Assembly: GCA_900550355.1 (NCBI GenBank)
Contig: URRT01000064.1
Coordinates: forward strand, 1 to 10,080
Direction: 5' to 3'
Length of the DNA stretch: 10,080 bases
Source of the DNA: an uncultured Collinsella sp.
Lineage (GTDB): Bacteria > Actinomycetota > Coriobacteriia > Coriobacteriales > Coriobacteriaceae
Positions 1 through 5,743 of this stretch are shown in pieces; position 1 is the stretch's first letter; every line of letters starts with the position of its first letter. A program made the translations under genes and the position numbers. Under the pieces are notes generated by a model. That model was not told the DNA's origin, did no database searches, and was given only the letters and a program-made list of their open reading frames with translations.

Positions 1-864
1 CCGGCGATTGTAACCAGTGATTCCCGCCCCGCGCCCGAGCACTACCGCGATGAGCCGCAGATCTGCGCCACCGTCACCTCGCTCGAGGCCGCCGAGGCCG
101 CTCGCGCCGAGGGTGTAACGCGCATCTATATGACCACCGACGCGCTCGATGCGGCCGAGCTCTCCCCCGCCGATGCGTTTGAGCAGGGCATCGTACCCGT
201 ACTCGACGAGGTCTGCCGCGCCGTTGACCACGTACGCGTCGATCCCTGGATCAATGCCGGAGCCACCGTCGCCGTCGGCAATATCTCCGAGCTCGCTGTA
301 GCCGCGCATGCCGGCGCCACGGCCGAGATTCGCTCTTGCCTGCCCGTGCACAACACGCCCTGCATGGAGGCGCTTGCCGAACGCGGCGCCGGTGCGTTTT
401 GGCTCTCGCCCGAGATCACGCTCGACGAGATTGTCTCGCTCGGCGCCGCCGCGCCCGCAGCCCTGGGCATCACCGTTTTCGGCCGCCCGCGCGTTATGAC
501 GAGCGAGCACTGCATCCTGCAGGTGGCCAATGGCTGCATCCACGATTGTGCCAACTGCCGCCTGCGTGCCCGCAAGCTCTCGCTCAAGAATATCGACGGC
601 AAGGTCATGCCGGTGCGTACCGACATCCACGGCCGCTCACGCCTGTACGATGCCTACCCCATCGACCTTACGCCGCAGGTACCGCAGTTGCTCGACGCCG
701 GCGTCCGTCGTCTCATGGTCGACGGAACGCTGCTCGAGACGGATGAGGTGGGCCGTGCCGTCGCTCGCGTCCGTCGCGCCGTCGAGACGGCTCAAGCCGG
801 CCGCAAGCCCGCCGCCCGCCTGCGCGGCGCCACCTCGGGCTGCATGTTTGTGGGAATTAGCTAA
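1..864 (+). CDS. U32-family peptidase-like protein, C-terminal part (5' truncated by window)
   Basis: The frame is open from base 1 to the TAA at 862-864, giving 287 residues with no start needed, so the true N-terminus lies before the window. The ATG at 130 is internal. The segment 'VFGRPRVMTSEHC' followed by a C-x7-C-x3-C-x2-C cluster (codons at 511, 535, 547 and 556), then 'VRTDIHGRSRLYDAYPIDL' and 'LLDAGVRRLMVDG', matches the C-terminal part of U32 proteins. Known members act in RNA hydroxylation (RlhA on 23S rRNA, TrhP on tRNA) or ubiquinone hydroxylation (UbiU/UbiV), and UbiU/UbiV hold a 4Fe-4S cluster through conserved cysteines. I infer a similar cluster and an RNA-hydroxylase-like role rather than proteolysis. 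The substrate cannot be told. The next gene, an RluA-type pseudouridine synthase, starts 15 nt after the stop and is probably co-transcribed, which fits RNA modification. Confidence 0.8.
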   Translation, partial: PAIVTSDSRPAPEHYRDEPQICATVTSLEAAEAARAEGVTRIYMTTDALDAAELSPADAFEQGIVPVLDEVCRAVDHVRVDPWINAGATVAVGNISELAVAAHAGATAEIRSCLPVHNTPCMEALAERGAGAFWLSPEITLDEIVSLGAAAPAALGITVFGRPRVMTSEHCILQVANGCIHDCANCRLRARKLSLKNIDGKVMPVRTDIHGRSRLYDAYPIDLTPQVPQLLDAGVRRLMVDGTLLETDEVGRAVARVRRAVETAQAGRKPAARLRGATSGCMFVGIS

Positions 865-879
865 CCGAAAGGCTTACAC

Positions 880-1539
880 GTGAACGAAGAACCTCAAGTC
901 CTCTACTGCGACGCCTGGCTCATGGCCATCGACAAGCCCGCCGGCATGATCGTCCACGGCGACGGCACCGGCGAGCGCACACTTACCGACTACGCCAGCG
1001 ACCTGCTGCTGGCGATGGGCGACGGCTTTGCCGCGACCGACATGCAGCCGCTCAATCGCCTGGACCGTGACACCACCGGCGTGGTACTGTTCTCGCTCGA
1101 CAAGCAGACGCAGCCCGCCTTTGACCAGATGGTCATCGACCACGCATTCGAAAAGCACTATCTGGCGCTCGCCGAGGGCAAAATCGACTGGAACGAGAAG
1201 CTCATCGACAAGCCCATCGCCCGCGACCGTCACGACAGCCGAAAGATGCGCGTCGGCGCCAGCGGCAAGCCGTCTCAGACGCGCGTGAAGGTGCTCAAAC
1301 GTCTTAAGAGCCGTCGTGGCCTGCCCACGCGCTCGTATATCGATGTCGAGTTGCTCACCGGCCGCAAGCACCAAATCCGTGTGCATCTGGCAAGCGAGCG
1401 CCATCCCCTGGTTGGCGACGACCTGTACGGCACGCCGCGTCCTTGTGGATTGATGCTCCACGCCCACAGCGTGTCCTTCACGCATCCCGTAACCGGCGAG
1501 CACATCCACATCGAAGCCCCCTGCCCCTGGGAGCCCTAA
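880..1539 (+). CDS. RluA-family pseudouridine synthase
   Basis: This 219-residue protein should isomerise specific uridines in rRNA or tRNA to pseudouridine. The catalytic motif is NRLDRDTTG at residues 59-67, with D62 as the predicted nucleophile. The family segment GRKHQIRVHLA lies at 161-171 and HPLVGDDLYG at 175-184, all in the expected order. There is no N-terminal S4 RNA-binding domain, so it resembles the short RluA/TruC-like members. The start is GTG at 880, chosen for the GAAAGG ribosome binding site about 8 nt upstream and because the fold begins at once (VLYCDAWLMAIDKPAGMIVH). It lies 15 nt behind the U32 gene, probably in the same transcript. The TAA stop is also the first base pairs of a 15-bp stem-loop. 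The target nucleotide cannot be inferred from sequence alone. Confidence 0.9.
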   Translation: MNEEPQVLYCDAWLMAIDKPAGMIVHGDGTGERTLTDYASDLLLAMGDGFAATDMQPLNRLDRDTTGVVLFSLDKQTQPAFDQMVIDHAFEKHYLALAEGKIDWNEKLIDKPIARDRHDSRKMRVGASGKPSQTRVKVLKRLKSRRGLPTRSYIDVELLTGRKHQIRVHLASERHPLVGDDLYGTPRPCGLMLHAHSVSFTHPVTGEHIHIEAPCPWEP

Positions 1540-1579
1540 AACCTGCCAAAAAGGGACAGGTTTATTTTGGCAGGTTTTA
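1537..1579. terminator. 15-bp stem-loop overlapping the rluA-like stop codon
   Basis: Bases 1537-1551 (TAAAACCTGCCAAAA) are a perfect inverted repeat of 1565-1579, with a 13-nt loop that itself contains GGGACAGG. The left arm includes the stop codon of the pseudouridine synthase gene. A short TTTT lies in the right arm, but no long T-tract follows, so termination is plausible rather than certain. It could also be a dispersed palindromic repeat: the GGGACA core recurs around 3760-3870. Confidence 0.55.
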
Positions 1580-1592
1580 TCTGGACAAACGT

Positions 1593-1634
1593 CAAAACCA
1601 CCACAAAGGTTCCTGCCCCTTCGCGGTGGTTTTG
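1593..1634. terminator. Candidate bidirectional terminator between convergent genes
   Basis: CAAAACCACC (1593-1602) and GGTGGTTTTG (1625-1634) form a perfect 10-bp stem around a 22-nt loop, in the 111-nt gap between the plus-strand pseudouridine synthase gene and the minus-strand deoR-type gene. Both strands read GGTGGTTTT at the 3' side of the stem, so it could stop transcription from either direction. The T-run is only four bases. Confidence 0.5.
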
Positions 1635-1650
1635 GCCTTAGCCCCTGCTG

Positions 1651-2397
1651 TTAGACCGTGATGACGTTGTCCATTGCCCGGTACTTGGCGGGGACATCGC
1701 CTGCGGTAATAATCGTTGCGTCACGAAAGTCCGCGAACTTGACGGGCGCCACCATACCAAATTTACTGGCGTCCGAGATTACGAAGCGCTTGGCTGTATG
1801 ACGCATCGAGATGCGCTTTACTTGCGCTTCCTCGATATCGGGCGCCGTGAAGCCCTGCTCGGCAGCAATGCCGTTAGAGCCCCAAAAGCCACAGTTGAAG
1901 TTGTAGCGGTCTAAGGTTGCCAAGGCATCGGGGCCAACGAGCGCCTCGGTCTCGGGTTTGAGCTCGCCGCCCAACACCACGGTACGCATGCCGCGCAAAG
2001 CAAGGCGCTGAGCATGGAGCACGGAATCGGTCACATAGGTGACATCTTCAAGGTGTGGAAGATGCTCGATGAGCCTGAGCGTCGTCGAGCCCGAGTCGAT
2101 GTATACAAAGCTCTCAGGCTCCACAAGCGCCGCCGCGCGGGCGCAGATACGCTCCTTGTCATCGTTATGGAGGTCGCTGCGCTCATTAAGCGTTAGGTCG
2201 CGCGTCACGTGCGCGCGCTCAAGACTCGTCGCTCCACCATGGACCTTGGCGATGCGGTGCGCTCGGTCGAGCGTCTGCAGGTCGCGCCGAATGGTAGACG
2301 CCGTCACGCCCAAGGCTTCGGCAAGCTCCGGCACGGTAACCGAGCCAGCCTGCTGCACCATCGACACAATCGCGTTGAGCCTATCTTCCGCAAGCAT
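1651..2397 (-). CDS. DeoR-family transcriptional regulator
   Basis: The protein is 248 residues, normal for the DeoR family. An N-terminal winged helix-turn-helix lies at about 5-56 (VTVPELAEALGVTASTIRRDL at 20-40, then KVHGGA). The C-terminal sugar-phosphate sensor domain has the family's IDSGSTT (100-106), VVLGGELKPET (140-150), GSNGI (173-177) and ISDASKFG (207-214). Members bind operators as repressors and are released by a phosphorylated sugar or similar effector. The ATG at 2397 is 3 nt after the stop of the oxidoreductase gene, and the ribosome binding site (GAGGAG) is made of that gene's last codons, so the two are translationally coupled. I infer that it represses its own operon through the sites at about 3531-3664. 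The effector is unknown. Confidence 0.93.
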   Translation of the reverse strand: MLAEDRLNAIVSMVQQAGSVTVPELAEALGVTASTIRRDLQTLDRAHRIAKVHGGATSLERAHVTRDLTLNERSDLHNDDKERICARAAALVEPESFVYIDSGSTTLRLIEHLPHLEDVTYVTDSVLHAQRLALRGMRTVVLGGELKPETEALVGPDALATLDRYNFNCGFWGSNGIAAEQGFTAPDIEEAQVKRISMRHTAKRFVISDASKFGMVAPVKFADFRDATIITAGDVPAKYRAMDNVITV

Positions 2398-2400
2398 CGC

Positions 2401-3480
2401 TTACTCCTCCTCGGGGTACACGACTCCCCAATCGGCGCGAAGCTTGGTCATAAGCTCCATAACATCAGAAGCATAATCCAGCAGCTCGCGCTTGGAGTCG
2501 TCGCCGGCAACGGCCTTCTCAAGATCGGCCATCTCATAGCAAAGGGCGTACGCCTCGGTGCCGGCATGGACCTCCTCGCGGTGGCCGTCCGCAGTCCACA
2601 CGACGGTCGCGTGATCGGCGCGCGGATAATCGTTGACCTCGATATAGCACTTGTCGAAGCTAATGACCGAACGCTTGGGCTGCTTGGAGTGGAGCGTGAG
2701 GCTCACAACACCCAGCTGCTGCTCGGCATTACGGCAGACGATGCCGCCCGCAACGTCAACGCCGGTCTCGCAGGTGTTGCCCAGCGAAATGACCTCAGCG
2801 GGCTGGCTTGCCATAAAGAAGCGCATAACGGACAGGGCATAGACGCCAATATCGAGCATGGCACCGCCAGCAAGGTTGCGATTGTAGAAGCGGTTGGTCA
2901 GGTCGCCGTACTCCTTATAGCTACCAAAGTTGAGCTGAGCAAGGTTCATGCGGCCAAACTCGCCGGCATCCATGCGGCGGCGCAGCTCCTGATACAAGGG
3001 CATGTGGAGCACCGTAGTGGCGTCCATGAGGACCATGTTGTGCTCGTCGGCAATGGCACGCGCCTCGTCGAGCTCAGCGGAATTGAGGGTAATGGCCTTC
3101 TCGCAGAGTACGTGCTTGCCAGCTGCCAGAGCGGCGCGCAGGTAGGTGATATGCGTGTTGTGCGGGGTGGTGATATAGATCGCATCGATGTTCGGATCGG
3201 CATAAAGGTCCTCGACCGTTTCATAGACCTTCTCGATGCCATACTGCTCAGCAAAAGCTTGAGCCTTGGACAGCGTGCGGTTGGCGACGCCCGCAAGCTT
3301 GCGACCGGCAAAAGCGAGAGACTGGGCCATCTGGTTGGCGATAACGCCGCACCCGATCACAGCCCAACGAAGCTCGGGAGCCGTAAAGATATCATCGGGG
3401 AATGGCTTGTCCTGGACCGAAGCGAACGCTGCTTTTGCGGCTGCCGCGGAGTCGAGTGGAGCCTGCTTGGAATCTGTCAT
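2401..3480 (-). CDS. Gfo/Idh/MocA-family NAD(P)-dependent oxidoreductase
   Basis: The protein is 359 residues. After a low-complexity N-terminal stretch (about 1-35) it has a Rossmann nucleotide-binding motif, VIGCGVIANQMAQSL at 41-55. The usual EKP motif appears as EKA (127-129), keeping the lysine. Next comes the substrate-domain motif GGAMLDIGVYAL (205-216), with D210 and Y214 at the usual catalytic positions, as in dimeric dihydrodiol dehydrogenase-like members. The reaction is presumably oxidation or reduction of a sugar, inositol or related polyol; the substrate cannot be read from sequence. I chose ATG 3480 because GGAGG lies 6 nt upstream; an extension to 3537 would add 19 residues without a better site. 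It is the first gene of an operon with the DeoR-type gene. Confidence 0.92.
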   Translation of the reverse strand: MTDSKQAPLDSAAAAKAAFASVQDKPFPDDIFTAPELRWAVIGCGVIANQMAQSLAFAGRKLAGVANRTLSKAQAFAEQYGIEKVYETVEDLYADPNIDAIYITTPHNTHITYLRAALAAGKHVLCEKAITLNSAELDEARAIADEHNMVLMDATTVLHMPLYQELRRRMDAGEFGRMNLAQLNFGSYKEYGDLTNRFYNRNLAGGAMLDIGVYALSVMRFFMASQPAEVISLGNTCETGVDVAGGIVCRNAEQQLGVVSLTLHSKQPKRSVISFDKCYIEVNDYPRADHATVVWTADGHREEVHAGTEAYALCYEMADLEKAVAGDDSKRELLDYASDVMELMTKLRADWGVVYPEEE

Positions 3481-3530
3481 ATGTGCCTCCTGAATCATCG
3501 GAAGTCCTTCATTTCTAACAACCCTATATT

Positions 3531-3664
3531 CGCACAATTGCGCGCGTATCTGCTCGTGTTTGCGTATTTATATGCTTATCGGTCATTATTTAGCCATAGT
3601 TGGCAGATGTTTGCGCAGTTATGCGCATTGTCGCGCAAAACTATGCGTATAAATGCGCATGCGA
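3531..3664. promoter_or_regulatory. Cluster of TGCGCA-type motifs, candidate DeoR operators
   Basis: Related motifs recur over 134 nt upstream of the oxidoreductase gene: the near-palindrome GCACAATTGCGC (3532-3543), TTTGCGTA (about 3559), GCGCAGTTATGCGC (3613-3626), TCGCGCAAAA (3631-3640), TATGCGTA (3642-3649) and ATGCGCATGCG (3653-3663). The density is far above the surroundings and the site lies just upstream of a DeoR-regulated type of operon. That the neighbouring regulator binds here is inference. Confidence 0.45.
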
Positions 3665-3760
3665 CGATCCTTGTGAAGCATAAAGAGGCGGAACACCAAA
3701 GCCCTAAAGAACAGAGTAGGCCGTGATACTCCACCCCTCTGGGGGCATCAGACATCAAAG

Positions 3761-3871
3761 GACCGTCCCAAACTGCCGGCACATAGAGACTGTCCCCCAA
3801 CGACTGATTATTTAAGTCTGTCCCCAATGAATGCCAAGCGACTTCCACTCATTTAAGTCTGTCCCCAATGA
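3761..3871. repeat. Degenerate direct repeats with GTCTGTCCCC core
   Basis: ATTTAAGTCTGTCCCCAATG plus one further A occurs twice, at 3810-3830 and 3851-3871, identical over 21 nt. Shorter relatives are GACTGTCCCCCAA (about 3788) and GACCGTCCCAAA (about 3761). Sequences of the GGGACAGACTTAAAT type are, as far as I recall, found around REP-associated tyrosine transposases, so these may be the remains of a REP-like mobile repeat. No transposase gene is present here. Confidence 0.6.
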
Positions 3872-3881
3872 GTAGGGATAG

Positions 3882-3915
3882 AAAAAGGCCCGGGTGCCGT
3901 GGCATCCGGGCCTTT
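3882..3915 (-). terminator. Strong intrinsic terminator after rplX
   Basis: AAAGGCCCGG (3884-3893) pairs with CCGGGCCTTT (3906-3915), extended inward by a G-T pair and TGC/GCA to a 4-nt loop. On the minus strand the stem is followed by a run of five T (3886-3882). It lies 26 nt beyond the rplX stop, so it ends the ribosomal protein transcript here. The symmetric A/T flanks might also let it work on the plus strand. Confidence 0.9.
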
Positions 3916-3941
3916 GCTAGCAACTTGATGTTGCGGGCAGC

Positions 3942-4247
3942 TTAGAACTTGTGGCCGCACTTCTTGCAGACGCGCAGCTTGTTCTTGCCGTCCTTCTCGT
4001 GACCGACGCGGGTAACCTTACCGCACTCGGGGCAAACGAGATTGACGTTGGAGGCGTCGATGGGAGCCTCCTGCGAAACGATGCCGCCCTGCTGGTTGGC
4101 AGCGTTGGGCTTGACGGCCTTCTTGACGACCGAAACGCCCTCGACAACGACCTTGTTCTCTGCGGGGAGAGCACGCAGGATAACGCCCTGCTTGCCACGA
4201 TCCTTACCAGAGAGAACCTGGACCTTATCGCCCTTCTTGATATACAT
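3942..4247 (-). CDS. rplX: 50S ribosomal protein L24 (uL24)
   Basis: The protein is 101 residues, close to the usual 100-105. A KOW motif lies at about 3-31 (KKGDKVQVLSGKDRGKQGVIL), followed by the family segment VVVEGVSVVKKAVKP and a C-terminal zinc ribbon with C72, C75, C94 and C97 (CPEC...CKKC), the zinc-binding form seen in many Gram-positive L24 proteins. L24 is a primary binder of 23S rRNA that starts 50S assembly. The ATG has GGGGAG about 5 nt upstream, and the gap to rplN is 13 nt. It is the last gene of the cluster here: a terminator follows, whereas rplE (L5) would normally be next. Confidence 0.97.
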   Translation of the reverse strand: MYIKKGDKVQVLSGKDRGKQGVILRALPAENKVVVEGVSVVKKAVKPNAANQQGGIVSQEAPIDASNVNLVCPECGKVTRVGHEKDGKNKLRVCKKCGHKF

Positions 4248-4260
4248 ATATCTCCCCTAA

Positions 4261-4629
4261 CTACAGGGTCTCGGGAGCGAGCGAGACGATCTTCATGTAC
4301 TTCTTGTCACGAAGCTCGCGAGCGACGGGCCCGAAGATACGGGTGCCGACGGGCGAACCATCGTTGTTGATGACAACGCAGGCGTTCTCATCAAAGCGAA
4401 TGTAGGAGCCATCCTTGCGGCGGATCTCCTTAACGGTGCGAACGACGACGCAACGGACAACGTCCTTCTTCTTGACGTTGGCGCCAGGAGTAGCCTCCTG
4501 GACAGCACCGATGAACACATCGCCGATGCCTGCATAACGACGCTTGGAACCGCCAAGCACCTTGATGCAGCGAATCTTGCGAGCGCCGGAGTTGTCGGCG
4601 ACGTTCAGCATGGTTTGCATCTGAATCAT
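4261..4629 (-). CDS. rplN: 50S ribosomal protein L14 (uL14)
   Basis: The protein is 122 residues, the standard length. It shows the highly conserved MIQMQTMLNVADNSGARKIRCIKVLGG start, the central GDVFIGAVQEATPG, and FGPVARELRDKKYMKIVSLAPE near the end. L14 sits at the 50S interface next to L19 and contacts 16S rRNA in a subunit bridge. The ATG at 4629 has a strong GGAGG at 4644-4640, 10 nt upstream. It is preceded by a 118-nt spacer, much longer than most gaps in this cluster, with a predicted three-way-junction fold. In many bacteria rplN opens the spc operon, so separate control of this gene would make sense. Confidence 0.98.
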   Translation of the reverse strand: MIQMQTMLNVADNSGARKIRCIKVLGGSKRRYAGIGDVFIGAVQEATPGANVKKKDVVRCVVVRTVKEIRRKDGSYIRFDENACVVINNDGSPVGTRIFGPVARELRDKKYMKIVSLAPETL

Positions 4630-4706
4630 GGTAGATGTTCCTCCGAACTAAGAACCGAAGAGAGGTGCGCAGCCTTTATACGGCCCGTGGTATGCAAGCC
4701 AGGCAT
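4626..4706 (-). other. Candidate 26-codon upstream ORF overlapping rplN start
   Basis: An ATG at 4706 opens 26 codons (MPGLHTTGRIKAAH...) ending in TGA at 4628-4626, which overlaps the rplN ATG as ATGA, a layout typical of translational coupling. There is no good ribosome binding site before this ATG, and the frame covers half of the predicted leader fold. It has no sequence similarity to the other two 26-codon upstream frames in the cluster, so chance is quite possible. Confidence 0.2.
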
Positions 4707-4720
4707 ACGCACATCTTCGG
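4655..4720 (-). promoter_or_regulatory. Predicted three-way-junction leader upstream of rplN
   Basis: Read on the minus strand, CCGAAG (4720-4715) pairs with CTTCGG (4660-4655), and GTGCG (4712-4708) pairs with CGCAC (4669-4665). The enclosed part forms one hairpin TATGC/GCATA (4707-4703 with 4695-4691, 7-nt loop) and a smaller GCC/GGC (4684-4682 with 4674-4672). The fold ends 10 nt before the GGAGG of rplN. Nested perfect helices in this order suggest a protein-binding leader RNA, perhaps for autoregulation, but no ligand can be named. A TATAAA inside it might be a promoter, though no -35 box is evident. Confidence 0.5.
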
Positions 4721-4747
4721 AAACGTACAAGTCGTAAGAGCGACTGC

Positions 4748-5008
4748 TTATTTAGCGCGCTCGACGACCTCGATGAGGCGCCAACGCTTCATCTTGGACA
4801 TAGGACGGGTCTCCATAACGCGGACAGTGTCGCCCACGCCAGCCGTGCACTCCTCGTCGTGAGCGTGCAGCTTCTTGGAGCTGGTCATCATCTTGCCGTA
4901 CTTGGGGTGACGCTTGCGCTCGGTGATGGTGACAACAATGGTCTTGGCACCGGAGACGGAGGTAACGACACCCGTACGGACCTTACGCGAGTTACGCGAA
5001 TCAGTCAT
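4748..5008 (-). CDS. rpsQ: 30S ribosomal protein S17 (uS17)
   Basis: The protein is 86 residues, normal for S17. It has the OB-fold pattern RTGVVTSVSGAKTIVVTITERKRHPKYGKMM and the conserved AGVGDTVRVMETRPMSKMKRWRLIEVVE. S17 is an early 16S rRNA binder in the body of the 30S subunit. The ATG at 5008 has AAGGAGAG closely upstream, and the rpmC stop is 16 nt before it. After its TAA comes a small hairpin (AGTCG/CGACT, 4745-4730) and the 118-nt spacer before rplN. Confidence 0.97.
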   Translation of the reverse strand: MTDSRNSRKVRTGVVTSVSGAKTIVVTITERKRHPKYGKMMTSSKKLHAHDEECTAGVGDTVRVMETRPMSKMKRWRLIEVVERAK

Positions 5009-5024
5009 GTTCTCTCCTTAGGTC

Positions 5025-5240
5025 CTACTCGGCGACAGCGGACTTCTCCGCTGCGATCTCGCGGGCGCGCTGCTCCGTGAGGACGCGAGCGATGTCCTTC
5101 TTCACGGTGTTGACGCGAGCGGTGTTGTCCAGCTGGCTGGTGGCCATCTGGAAACGAAGGTTAAAGAGCTCGGCGCGCATTTCTTTCAGCTTCTCAACGA
5201 GCTGAGCGTCCGAGAGCTCACGAATCTCTGCGGGCTTCAT
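5025..5240 (-). CDS. rpmC: 50S ribosomal protein L29 (uL29)
   Basis: The protein is 71 residues of predicted antiparallel helices. The family segments ELSDAQLVEKLKEMRAELFNLRFQMAT and ARVNTVKKDIARVLTEQR are clear, with a short alanine-rich acidic tail. L29 lies at the peptide exit tunnel rim beside L23, near the docking site for trigger factor and SRP. Its ATG overlaps the rplP stop by one base (TAATG), so ribosomes finishing L16 can restart here. Confidence 0.96.
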   Translation of the reverse strand: MKPAEIRELSDAQLVEKLKEMRAELFNLRFQMATSQLDNTARVNTVKKDIARVLTEQRAREIAAEKSAVAE

Positions 5241-5743
5241 TAGTTCTCCTCCTTGGCGGCGGCGGCGTCCTCAGCAGCCCACTTGGCCTCGAGAGCGGCC
5301 TCCTCAGCCATCTCCTTCTCGATGCGCTGCTCAGCGTTCTTGGCAGCAACAATCTTGGTCTTGATGGGAAGCTTGTGCTGTGCAAGACGCAGAGCCTCGC
5401 GAGCGACCTCCTCGGGCACGCCCTTGACCTCGAACATGATGCGGCCGGGCTTGACGACGGCCACCCACTCCTCGGGGTTACCCTTACCAGAACCCATGCG
5501 AGTCTCGGCAGGCTTCTTGGTGATGGGCTTATCGGGGAAGATCGTGATGTAGACACGACCGCCACGCTTCATGTAGCGGGTCATGGCAATACGAGCGGCC
5601 TCGATCTGACGGTTGGTGATCCAATGGGCCTCGAGAGCCTGGATACCAAACTCGCCGAAATGCAGCTCGGTATTACCCTTGGCCTGGCCCTTCATGGAGC
5701 CACGCTGCACCTTGCGGTGAAGAATACGCTTAGGGGCAAGCAC
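5240..5743 (-). CDS. rplP: 50S ribosomal protein L16 (uL16) with C-terminal extension
   Basis: The protein is 167 residues. Residues 1-136 are classical L16 (MLAPKRILHRKVQRGSMKG, GIQALEAHWITNRQIEAARIAMTR, ETRMGSGKGNPEEWVAVVKPG, LAQHKLPIKTK). The family is usually about 136-144 long, so about 25-30 residues are extra: an alanine- and glutamate-rich, probably helical tail (AEQRIEKEMAEEAALEAKW...). L16 helps accept tRNA at the A site and contacts 5S rRNA surroundings. The start is GTG at 5743-5741, overlapping the rpsC TAG by one base (TAGTG), with GGAGGGG about 8 nt upstream. Its own stop overlaps rpmC. Confidence 0.97.
   Translation of the reverse strand: MLAPKRILHRKVQRGSMKGQAKGNTELHFGEFGIQALEAHWITNRQIEAARIAMTRYMKRGGRVYITIFPDKPITKKPAETRMGSGKGNPEEWVAVVKPGRIMFEVKGVPEEVAREALRLAQHKLPIKTKIVAAKNAEQRIEKEMAEEAALEAKWAAEDAAAAKEEN

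Larger units (their letters stand above)
3481..3941. other. 461-nt non-coding region between the oxidoreductase operon and rplX
   Basis: No convincing gene is present. From right to left on the plus strand it holds the rplX terminator (3882-3915), degenerate GTCTGTCCCC repeats (about 3760-3871), and an AT-rich stretch (about 3510-3665) with repeated TGCGCA-like motifs that should carry the oxidoreductase promoter. TATAAA-like boxes occur on the minus strand, for example near 3569, but none has a clear -35 partner, so I do not assign the promoter exactly. A 90-codon open frame here (3576-3848, minus) is made of repeat and operator sequence and is not taken as a gene. Confidence 0.7.

Noticed and set aside
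3481..3537. Longer start of the oxidoreductase adding 19 residues
   Set aside because: The ATG at 3480 has an excellent GGAGG 6 nt upstream, and the extra residues would fall in the leader.
2209..3726. 505-codon plus-strand open frame opposite the deoR and oxidoreductase genes
   Set aside because: It runs antisense across two well-recognised genes and intergenic repeats, has no family likeness and reflects GC-rich codon use on the other strand.
3576..3848. 90-codon minus-strand open frame upstream of the oxidoreductase gene
   Set aside because: It is built from the GTCTGTCCCC repeats and the operator-like region, has no ribosome binding site and no recognisable domain.
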